Assembly (NCBI GenBank): GCA_964492065.1
Contig: CAZBHH010000010.1
Span: 29,907-93,906 of the forward strand
Reading direction: 5' to 3'
Length of the DNA stretch: 64,000 nt
Source of the DNA: JADKAC01 sp964492065
Lineage (GTDB): Bacteria > Bacteroidota > Bacteroidia > Chitinophagales > BACL12
In this document: in pieces, positions 26,572 through 33,711 of the stretch
Layout: every line of letters starts with the position of its first letter
Position numbering within the stretch: the stretch's first letter is position 1
Program-made: the position numbers and the translations under genes
The notes under the pieces: model-generated
Databases searched by the model: none
Told to the model about the DNA's origin: nothing
What the model saw: only the letters and a program-made list of their open reading frames with translations

Positions 26572-27361
26572 TTTGTAATTCTTCGGTAAATTGAATGAAC
26601 TGTTCTACACTAAGTTGTTCGGCTCGCAGGTGACTCCAGCCGTATTGCGCCAAAATGCGATCAGCGCCTTTCATTTGGGCTAAGGCATTGCTCAGTTTCT
26701 TCCTGCGCTGATTGAAAGCCGCTTTAACCAAGTTGCGCAAAATGGAGGCATCCCAGGTCTCGGGTTGTGTTTTTCTCTTCAAACGTATTACCGCTGAATG
26801 AACCTTCGGCGGCGGTGAAAAGTATTGCGGCGCAACTTCAAAGAGATATTCTGCGGCGTAGTAAGCCTGGGTCAGCACGCTAATGACGCCATACGCCTTC
26901 GAGCCGTGTCCCGCTGTAATGCGCTGCGCCATTTCCCGCTGAAACATGCCTACGGCCAACGAGACAATCTCCTTATGGTGCAGGATATGAAAAACTATCT
27001 GTGAAGAAATATTATATGGGAAATTGCCGATAATATAGAGATTACCGGAATGCAGCCTATCCAGGTCTTGCTTTAAAAAGTCGCCGGCTAATATCTTGTC
27101 CTGCCCCAGCAGCCATTGTTCGGAGGCGAGTTGTATAATGCGTCTGTCTATTTCGGAAATATACAATTGCCCGGGAAACCTCGTACGGAGAATTCTCGTC
27201 AGAACGCCTAAACCCGGCCCAACTTCTATTACTTTCCCGTCGGGTTTTATATCCGGTAAGGCTTCCGTTATGCGCAATGCGATGCGGTCGTCATTTAAAA
27301 AATGCTGCCCCAGTGATTTTTTTGTTAGAAAGCGATTCAATTGAATACGAGTTGCGTGCAA
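26546..27361 (-). CDS. rsmA: 16S rRNA dimethyladenosine transferase RsmA (KsgA)
   Basis: A 271-residue SAM-dependent methyltransferase that dimethylates two adjacent adenines in helix 45 of 16S rRNA. Visible motifs are KKSLGQHFLND (N-terminus), EVGPGLGVLTRIL (SAM motif I) and NFPYNISSQI (motif IV). There is no ATG before the conserved KKSLGQHF, so translation must use TTG, either at 27361 or at 27340. The latter gives the more usual short N-terminus. It is divergent from pdxA. Confidence 0.96.
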   Translation of the reverse strand: MHATRIQLNRFLTKKSLGQHFLNDDRIALRITEALPDIKPDGKVIEVGPGLGVLTRILRTRFPGQLYISEIDRRIIQLASEQWLLGQDKILAGDFLKQDLDRLHSGNLYIIGNFPYNISSQIVFHILHHKEIVSLAVGMFQREMAQRITAGHGSKAYGVISVLTQAYYAAEYLFEVAPQYFSPPPKVHSAVIRLKRKTQPETWDASILRNLVKAAFNQRRKKLSNALAQMKGADRILAQYGWSHLRAEQLSVEQFIQFTEELQNEKSADNR

Positions 27362-27371
27362 CGAAAGTGCT

Positions 27372-27379
27372 TATTTTTG
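27372..27379 (+). promoter_or_regulatory. TAnnTTTG -7 box of pdxA
   Basis: TATTTTTG ends 27 bp before the pdxA ATG at 27407. A TTG at 27352-27354, 17 bp upstream of the box, could be the -33 element. Confidence 0.5.
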
Positions 27380-27406
27380 TTGAAACATTATAATACAATT
27401 TACATT

Positions 27407-28459
27407 ATGGCAGCAGAGAAGATAACTGTGGGGTTTTCAATTGGCGATATAAATGGTATCGGCCCGGAGGTAATCGTACGAGCGCTGGAAGATCAGCGCA
27501 TTTTGAAAATGTGCACACCTGTTATTTACGCATCCAACAGACTGATTTCCTATTTCAAAAAATCACTGAATGCCGAAGGGTTTAACTACGCATCGTGCAG
27601 CAGGGCGGCAGACGCAAATCCAAAAACTATTAATATTATTAATTGTATTACCGATGATATCCAGGTACTGCCCGGTCAAATAAATGCCACCGGCGCCCGC
27701 ACGGCCTATGTATCGCTGGATGCTGCCGTCACCGATCTGATTGCAGGCGATATCCATGCATTGGTAACTGCTCCAATTCACAAACAGAATATGCAGCAAG
27801 AGGGATTCGGGTTCAATGGCCATACGGGGTATTTAACACACCGCTGTAACGCTGCCGAGAGTCTAATGCTGCTCACTTCCGGAACACTGCGCACCGCCCT
27901 TGTCACCGAGCATGTACCCATAAAGGAGGTCGCAACTATTATTTCAAAAGAGCGCATTATCTCCAAATTGCAATTGTTACACAATTCCCTTCGACAGGAC
28001 TTTGGCATTGACAAACCCACAATTGCCGTATTAGGCCTGAACCCGCATTCGGGCGATGACGGATTATTAGGTTTGGAGGAAAAAGAAATTATCATACCGG
28101 CGATTCAGGAAGTACAAAAGAAAGGGATGCTTGCGGTAGGACCGTTTTCTGCCGATGGTTTTTTTGGCACCAACAGCTTCCTGAAATTTGATGCCGTACT
28201 GGCCATGTACCACGACCAGGGGCTCATTCCCTTCAAATCGCTGGCATTTGCCGAAGGCGTAAACTTTACAGCGGGACTGCCGGTGATTCGCACCTCTCCC
28301 GACCATGGAACTGCTTTCGATATTGCGGGAAAAGGCCTGGCAAACCCCGATTCCCTGCTCGCCGCCCTGTTCGCCGCCATGGATATCTGGCGGCAGCGCA
28401 GCCTGTATAAGGAAAGCCGGGCAAACCCACTCAAAAGAAATTTACTGGAGGCCGAATAA
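27407..28459 (+). CDS. pdxA: 4-hydroxythreonine-4-phosphate dehydrogenase PdxA
   Basis: A 350-residue NAD-dependent enzyme of pyridoxal phosphate synthesis, oxidising 4-phosphohydroxythreonine. The N-terminus VGFSIGDINGIGPEV is diagnostic. Metal-binding histidines lie in FNGHTGYLTHR and AMYHDQGLIPFK. I chose ATG 27407 (MAAEKITVGF). A TTG at 27341 would add 22 residues and start upstream of the predicted promoter. It is followed by the DUF177-rpmF operon, which has its own box. Confidence 0.96.
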   Translation: MAAEKITVGFSIGDINGIGPEVIVRALEDQRILKMCTPVIYASNRLISYFKKSLNAEGFNYASCSRAADANPKTINIINCITDDIQVLPGQINATGARTAYVSLDAAVTDLIAGDIHALVTAPIHKQNMQQEGFGFNGHTGYLTHRCNAAESLMLLTSGTLRTALVTEHVPIKEVATIISKERIISKLQLLHNSLRQDFGIDKPTIAVLGLNPHSGDDGLLGLEEKEIIIPAIQEVQKKGMLAVGPFSADGFFGTNSFLKFDAVLAMYHDQGLIPFKSLAFAEGVNFTAGLPVIRTSPDHGTAFDIAGKGLANPDSLLAALFAAMDIWRQRSLYKESRANPLKRNLLEAE

Positions 28460-28494
28460 CGACGGGGCCGTTTTATTAGATAACCGAATTGTAT

Positions 28495-28502
28495 TACCTT
28501 TG
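28495..28502 (+). promoter_or_regulatory. TAnnTTTG -7 box of the DUF177-rpmF-fabH operon
   Basis: TACCTTTG ends 19 bp before GTG 28522. It lies downstream of the longer in-frame TTG start (28489), which argues that GTG 28522 is the true start. Confidence 0.55.
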
Positions 28503-28521
28503 TGGGCTTTTATCAACACAG

Positions 28522-29070
28522 GTGAAGGATTTGAGGGAATATCGCATCCCTTTTATTGGGCTGAAAAATGGGAAACATCACTTTAACTATGAGGTTGATG
28601 ATTCGTTTTTTTCGCATTTCCCTGCCAGTCAGGTAAATGTAGCCAAATTGTTTGTTGACCTGGCGTTTGATAAAAAGGAGCGATTGTTTATTCTCGAGTT
28701 TGATATTTCGGGGACGGTACAGACGATGTGTGATTTATGCGGGCAGGATTTTAAACTTCCGGTGCACGGTGTACATACCCAATATATTAAAATAGGTGAA
28801 CAACCTGACGAGTTGGCACACGGCGATGAAGATATTCTTTGGATTGCGGAAGGGGAAGGCGTGTTAGATATCACAGAACTGATTTACGAGTTCATTCATT
28901 TAAGTTTGCCAATGCAAAAGATACATCCGGTGAATCCGGACGGGACGCCGGGGTGCGATGCCGAAATACTGAAATTATTGCATACGGGTACAACAGAGGC
29001 GGATCAGACTGATCCCCGTTGGGCTGCATTAAACCATATTAAAAACTTTAAAAAACAGAATTATGCCTAA
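28522..29070 (+). CDS. DUF177 (YceD-like) protein
   Basis: A 182-residue protein of the DUF177/YceD family, which is widely encoded directly before rpmF and is thought to act in 23S rRNA or 50S assembly. The N-terminus LREYRIPFIGLKNGKHHF and the central MCDLCGQDF (a CxxC) fit the Bacteroidota form. I chose GTG 28522 because a -7 box overlaps the longer frame and because homologs begin at this point. The stop overlaps the rpmF start by 8 bp. Confidence 0.85.
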   Translation: MKDLREYRIPFIGLKNGKHHFNYEVDDSFFSHFPASQVNVAKLFVDLAFDKKERLFILEFDISGTVQTMCDLCGQDFKLPVHGVHTQYIKIGEQPDELAHGDEDILWIAEGEGVLDITELIYEFIHLSLPMQKIHPVNPDGTPGCDAEILKLLHTGTTEADQTDPRWAALNHIKNFKKQNYA

Positions 29071-29248
29071 TCCTAGACGTCGCCATTCAAAGACAAGGAC
29101 AAAATTGCGCAGAACGCACGACAGTGCCGCCGTGCCTCATGTTACAGCATGTCCAAATTGCGGAGCACCCGTTTTGCGCCATCGCGTCTGCGGTGAATGC
29201 GGCAATTACCGCGGTAAGGTTGCCATCGACAAGAGCAACGAATCTTAA
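29063..29248 (+). CDS. rpmF: 50S ribosomal protein L32
   Basis: A 61-residue ribosomal protein. The N-terminus MPNPRRRHSKTRTKLRR and the zinc-ribbon cysteines (CPNC and CGEC, about residues 30-47) are characteristic. All four cysteines are kept, so this is the zinc-binding form. It overlaps the DUF177 gene by 8 bp, and fabH follows after 15 bp, a conserved gene order. Confidence 0.98.
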   Translation: MPNPRRRHSKTRTKLRRTHDSAAVPHVTACPNCGAPVLRHRVCGECGNYRGKVAIDKSNES

Positions 29249-29263
29249 CATTTTAATTTTCTT

Positions 29264-30256
29264 ATGAATAGACCAAACGCAGCCATAACCGGTGTGCATG
29301 GCTGGGTTCCCGAATACCGGCTCACCAACCAGGAATTAGAAAAACTGGTAGATACCACCGACGAGTGGATACTGACCCGTACGGGAATCAGGGAAAGGCG
29401 CATCCTGAAAGGAGAAGGGATGGCCACTTCCGACATGGTAGTGGAAGCCGTTAAGGGCCTGCTCGAAAAAACGGGTAATGCGCCCACAGACATCGACATG
29501 CTGATCGTGGCTACCACCACTCCGGACATGGCATTTCCGGCAACTGCCAATATCGCCTGTGATAAACTGGGTACCAAAGACATTTTAAGCTACGACATCA
29601 GCGCAGCCTGCAGCGGTTTCCTGTTTGCCTTGACTACGGGCGCTAAATTCATTGAATCGGGCACCTTTAAAAAAGTGGTCGTAGCAGGGGCAGACAAGAT
29701 GAGTTCCATCATTGACTATACTGACCGGGCAACCTGTGTACTTTTTGGAGATGGAGCCGGCGCCGTTTTGCTGGAACCCAATTACGATGGTTGCGGAATT
29801 ATCGATTCGGTGTTAAAATCGGATGGCTCAGGCAGATTTTTCCTGCATCAAAAGGCGGGAGGCTCCTTGAAACCGGCCTCGTATGAAACCGTGGACAAGA
29901 ACGAACACAAGGTGTATCAGGAAGGCAAAACCGTATTCAAATTTGCCGTAAAAAATATGGCGGATGTAGCCGAAGAAATTATGCAGCGCAACGCACTGAC
30001 CAGTGATGATATCGCTTACTTAGTACCGCACCAGGCGAATAAGCGCATCATTGATGCCACCGCAGAACGCATGGGGCTCCCATCGGAGAAAGTGATGATT
30101 AACATCGAAAAATACGGCAATACCACGGCGGCGACTATACCCTTGTGTTTGTGGGAATGGGAGGACAAATTACACCGGGGCGATAATATTATACTGGCTG
30201 CTTTTGGCGGCGGGTTTACCTGGGGCGCCACTTATATCAAGTGGACTTACAATTAA
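29264..30256 (+). CDS. fabH: Beta-ketoacyl-ACP synthase III (FabH)
   Basis: A 330-residue enzyme that condenses acetyl-CoA (or a branched starter) with malonyl-ACP to begin fatty acid synthesis. The catalytic triad is in ISAACSGF (Cys116), VPHQANKRI (His, about 257) and YGNTTAATIP (Asn, about 287). Length is normal. It starts an efp-accB-accC run, which links fatty acid initiation to malonyl-CoA supply. Confidence 0.97.
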   Translation: MNRPNAAITGVHGWVPEYRLTNQELEKLVDTTDEWILTRTGIRERRILKGEGMATSDMVVEAVKGLLEKTGNAPTDIDMLIVATTTPDMAFPATANIACDKLGTKDILSYDISAACSGFLFALTTGAKFIESGTFKKVVVAGADKMSSIIDYTDRATCVLFGDGAGAVLLEPNYDGCGIIDSVLKSDGSGRFFLHQKAGGSLKPASYETVDKNEHKVYQEGKTVFKFAVKNMADVAEEIMQRNALTSDDIAYLVPHQANKRIIDATAERMGLPSEKVMINIEKYGNTTAATIPLCLWEWEDKLHRGDNIILAAFGGGFTWGATYIKWTYN

Positions 30257-30271
30257 CAAAAAACAATTTTT

Positions 30272-30835
30272 ATGGCAACAACAGCGGATTTTAGAAACGG
30301 ATTATGCCTTTCAATGAATAATGACATTTGGCAGGTAATTGAATTCCTTCACGTAAAACCCGGCAAGGGCAATGCGTTTGTGAGGAGCAAATTAAGGAGC
30401 CTGACTACGGGCAGAGTTCTGGAAAACACCTTCCCATCCGGCGCCAATATAGATGTAGTACGGGTGGAGAGGCGCACCTACCAATTCTTATACGAAGATG
30501 ATTACGGATTGAATTTCATGAACAACGAAACCTTTGAACAGGTAACGCTCAATAAGGAAATGGTCGATGGAAGGCAGTTTTTGAAAGAAGGCCAGGAAGT
30601 GGATATTTTGTTTCATGCCGAAGATGAAAGGCCCCTGCTTTGCGAACTGCCCGCTCATATTATTTTAACAATTACATTTGCAGAACCGGGTGTTAAAGGG
30701 AATACAGCCACTAATGCCTATAAAAATGCTACGGTCGAAACCGGCGCAAACATACAGGTACCTCTTTTTGTGGAAGAGGGCGATAAAATAAAAATAGATA
30801 CCCGTACATTCGCATATATGGAACGAGTTAAATAA
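30272..30835 (+). CDS. efp: Elongation factor P
   Basis: A 187-residue translation factor that relieves ribosome stalling at polyproline. The three beta domains are complete. The tip loop VKPGKGNAF carries a lysine (Lys32), the residue modified in many bacteria. Neither EpmA nor an EarP-type enzyme is visible in this window. The gene lies 15 bp after fabH and 6 bp before accB, the usual Bacteroidota arrangement. Confidence 0.97.
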   Translation: MATTADFRNGLCLSMNNDIWQVIEFLHVKPGKGNAFVRSKLRSLTTGRVLENTFPSGANIDVVRVERRTYQFLYEDDYGLNFMNNETFEQVTLNKEMVDGRQFLKEGQEVDILFHAEDERPLLCELPAHIILTITFAEPGVKGNTATNAYKNATVETGANIQVPLFVEEGDKIKIDTRTFAYMERVK

Positions 30836-30841
30836 CGGATT

Positions 30842-31339
30842 ATGGATTTTAAACAAATACAAGAACTCATAAGACTGGTTGGGAAAAACAATATTTCCGA
30901 ACTGAGTATTGAAGAGGAGAATTTTAAAATTAAAATTAAAACCGTAGGAAATAATCCCATCATCGTGGAGACTCCCTCCTATATGCAGGCGCCGGTAGTT
31001 CAGGCGCCGGTTCAAATAACGCAACCCGTTACCGAAAAACCCAAAGAAACCGTAACGACGACGACACCGGTTGAAAAGCCCGATACCGGCGATGATAAAC
31101 TCATCACGATTAAGTCGCCCATCGTGGGCACCTTTTACCGCTCGCCGGGGCCGGACAAGGATGTTTATGTTAACGTCGGCGACAGTGTAACCGTTGGAAG
31201 CGTGCTCTGTATTATTGAGGCAATGAAATTATTTAATGAAATCGAATCGGAATACAGCGGCACCATTGTAAAAATCCTGGTGGATGACGCTTCACCGGTA
31301 GAATTTGACCAGCCGCTGTTTCTCATAGACACAAAATAA
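30842..31339 (+). CDS. accB: Biotin carboxyl carrier protein of acetyl-CoA carboxylase
   Basis: A 165-residue protein that carries the biotin arm of acetyl-CoA carboxylase. The N-terminal helical part is followed by a Pro/Thr/Val-rich linker (about residues 45-80) and the biotinyl domain (about 87-165). The biotinylation motif EAMKL places biotin on Lys129. It is directly followed by accC. Confidence 0.97.
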   Translation: MDFKQIQELIRLVGKNNISELSIEEENFKIKIKTVGNNPIIVETPSYMQAPVVQAPVQITQPVTEKPKETVTTTTPVEKPDTGDDKLITIKSPIVGTFYRSPGPDKDVYVNVGDSVTVGSVLCIIEAMKLFNEIESEYSGTIVKILVDDASPVEFDQPLFLIDTK

Positions 31340-31397
31340 TGTTCTGGTAAACCCTATTCAATAAAACTTTTGTGGCCCGCATATTAAATGCAAATAC

Positions 31398-32750
31398 ATG
31401 TTTAAAAAAATTCTGATAGCCAACCGGGGAGAGATTGCATTGCGCATAATACGCACGGCAAAAGAAATGGGTGTAAAAACTGTGGCGGTATATTCCACCG
31501 CCGATCAGGAAAGTTTGCCGGTTCGCTTTGCAGATGAAGCCGTATGCATCGGCCCGCCGGCAAGCAAAGAGAGTTATTTAAGTATTCCGAACCTGATGGC
31601 CGCCGCCGAAATCACAAATGCGGATGCCATTCATCCCGGCTACGGATTCTTAAGCGAGAACCAGGGCTTTGCCGAGATATGCAAACAATACGGCATAAAA
31701 TTTATCGGCCCGCAGCCGGAACATATCCATTTGATGGGCGATAAGATTACTGCCAAGGAAACCATGCGCAAAGCAGGCGTCCCGGTAGTACCGGGCAGTG
31801 AAGGCTTGTTGACCGACATTAGCGATGCAAAAAAGCAGGCAAAAAAAATCGGGTATCCCGTAATGCTCAAAGCAACAGCCGGAGGCGGCGGTAAGGGGAT
31901 GCGCATCGTATGGAGCGAAAAGGAAATTGAACACGCTTTCCAATCGGCGAGCGCCGAATCACAGGCAGCCTTCAGCAATGATGCCTTATACATGGAAAAG
32001 TTTGTGGAAGAGCCCCGGCACATTGAAATACAGGTCGCCGGCGATCAATATGGAAAAGCCTGCCACCTCAGCGAAAGAGACTGCTCCATTCAGCGGCGCC
32101 ATCAAAAATTAGTCGAAGAAAGCCCTTCGCCTTTTGTGGATGAAGCCATGCGCAAAAAAATGGGCGAAATTGCGGTGCGGGCTGCCGAAAGCATACAATA
32201 TGAAGGGGTGGGTACCATAGAATTTTTAGTGGACAAACACAAGAATTTCTATTTTATGGAAATGAATACCCGCATCCAGGTAGAACATCCCGTCACTGAA
32301 GAGGTAGTTGATTACGACCTCATAAAAGAACAGATAAAAATAGCGGCCGGTGAAAAAATTTCGGGTAAAAATTATTTCCCGCTGTTGCATGCGATGGAAT
32401 GCCGCATTAATGCCGAAGACCCTACCAAAGGATTCATGCCCTGCCCGGGAAAAATTGTCAACTTTCATTCTCCCAAAGGCCATGGGGTGCGGGTTGATAC
32501 CGCCGTCTATGCCGGTTATACCATTCCGCCCTATTACGACAGTATGATAGCCAAACTGATTTGTAAAGCCAGAACAAGAGAAGAAGTCATATTGAAAATG
32601 CAGCGGGCTTTAGATGAATTTATTGTTGAGGGAATTAAAACTACTATTCCTTTCCACAAGAAATTAATGCGTGACAAACAATTCATTGCCGGCAAATTTG
32701 ACACTTCTTTTCTCAATAATTTTGACTTCAGCGATTTAGCCGATTATTAA
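31398..32750 (+). CDS. accC: Biotin carboxylase subunit of acetyl-CoA carboxylase
   Basis: A 450-residue ATP-grasp enzyme that carboxylates biotin on AccB. Motifs are KKILIANRGEIALRI (N-terminus), the glycine-rich ATP loop ATAGGGGKGMR near residue 160 and EMNTRIQVEHPVTEEV near residue 287. Length is normal. accA and accD are not in this window. Its 3' end overlaps the convergent purC by 15 bp, and no terminator is visible between them. Confidence 0.97.
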   Translation: MFKKILIANRGEIALRIIRTAKEMGVKTVAVYSTADQESLPVRFADEAVCIGPPASKESYLSIPNLMAAAEITNADAIHPGYGFLSENQGFAEICKQYGIKFIGPQPEHIHLMGDKITAKETMRKAGVPVVPGSEGLLTDISDAKKQAKKIGYPVMLKATAGGGGKGMRIVWSEKEIEHAFQSASAESQAAFSNDALYMEKFVEEPRHIEIQVAGDQYGKACHLSERDCSIQRRHQKLVEESPSPFVDEAMRKKMGEIAVRAAESIQYEGVGTIEFLVDKHKNFYFMEMNTRIQVEHPVTEEVVDYDLIKEQIKIAAGEKISGKNYFPLLHAMECRINAEDPTKGFMPCPGKIVNFHSPKGHGVRVDTAVYAGYTIPPYYDSMIAKLICKARTREEVILKMQRALDEFIVEGIKTTIPFHKKLMRDKQFIAGKFDTSFLNNFDFSDLADY

Positions 32751-33680
32751 TTGCCGGATTGCATGTTCGACGTGTTGAATCACTTCTGCTTCTGAATTGT
32801 CGGAAGGCTTAAATGTTTCGCCGGTAAGTACTTCAAACAATTCGATATACCGGGCGCTGATATCCCTAACTACGGCGTCTGTCATTTCCGGAATTGATTG
32901 GCCTTCACGTCCCATAAAGTTGTTTTCTATTAACCACTCCCTGACGAATTCCTTGGACAATTGTTTCTGCGGTTCGCCTTTTTCCTGTCTTTCGGCGTAA
33001 CCTTCCAGGTAAAAATATCTCGAAGAGTCGGGTGTGTGTACTTCGTCCATTAATAGGATACGGCCATCGGACTTGCCGAACTCATATTTTGTATCCACCA
33101 ATATTAAACCTCTTTCTTCTGCCATGCGGGTCCCGATATCAAATAATTTGCGGGTATAGGATTCCAGCACTGCATAGTCGGTTTCGCTTGCTAATTGCGA
33201 TGCAATTATTTCGTCTTTGGAAATATCTTCGTCATGGCCATGAGCCGCCTTGGTCGAAGGCGTAATAATCGGTTCGGGAAACGGGTCGTTTTCACGCATA
33301 TTTTCGGGCATTGGAACACCGCAAATGGAGCGTTTGCCGCTTTTGTATTCCCGCCAGGCGTGGCCACTTAAATATCCGCGAATCACCATTTCCAATTTAA
33401 ACGGTTCGCATTTTAAGCCGATGGAAACCCGCGGATCCGGCATGCCGAGCAGCCAGTTGGGTATTTCATGATGCGTACTCTCTAAAAAATATCCCGCAAT
33501 TTGGTTTAACACCTGTCCTTTGTAAGGGATTGGTCGCGGCAGCACCACATCAAAAGCAGAAATCCGATCGCTTGCAATCATCACTAAATACTTATCCCGG
33601 ATTGTGTACACATCGCGAACCTTGCCCTTGTAAAATGCGGTTTGCCCGGTAAAGTGCAAGCTGTGAATTTCCGCTGCCAT
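32736..33680 (-). CDS. purC: Phosphoribosylaminoimidazole-succinocarboxamide synthase
   Basis: A 314-residue SAICAR synthetase of purine synthesis, joining CAIR and aspartate with ATP. Motifs are YKGKVRDVYTI near the N-terminus, ASDRISAFDVVLPRPIPYKG and LVDTKYEFGK. It is of the longer type (about 300 residues, as in yeast and many Bacteroidota) rather than the 237-residue E. coli type. A TATTTTTG box lies 16 bp before the ATG. Confidence 0.97.
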   Translation of the reverse strand: MAAEIHSLHFTGQTAFYKGKVRDVYTIRDKYLVMIASDRISAFDVVLPRPIPYKGQVLNQIAGYFLESTHHEIPNWLLGMPDPRVSIGLKCEPFKLEMVIRGYLSGHAWREYKSGKRSICGVPMPENMRENDPFPEPIITPSTKAAHGHDEDISKDEIIASQLASETDYAVLESYTRKLFDIGTRMAEERGLILVDTKYEFGKSDGRILLMDEVHTPDSSRYFYLEGYAERQEKGEPQKQLSKEFVREWLIENNFMGREGQSIPEMTDAVVRDISARYIELFEVLTGETFKPSDNSEAEVIQHVEHAIRQLIIG

Positions 33681-33696
33681 TCAATGTAATTTGCAG

Positions 33697-33704
33697 CAAA
33701 AATA
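33697..33704 (-). promoter_or_regulatory. TAnnTTTG -7 box of purC
   Basis: TATTTTTG on the minus strand, 16 bp before the purC ATG at 33680, between purC and the end of the DUF3352-like gene. Confidence 0.5.
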
Positions 33705-33711
33705 CAGCGGC

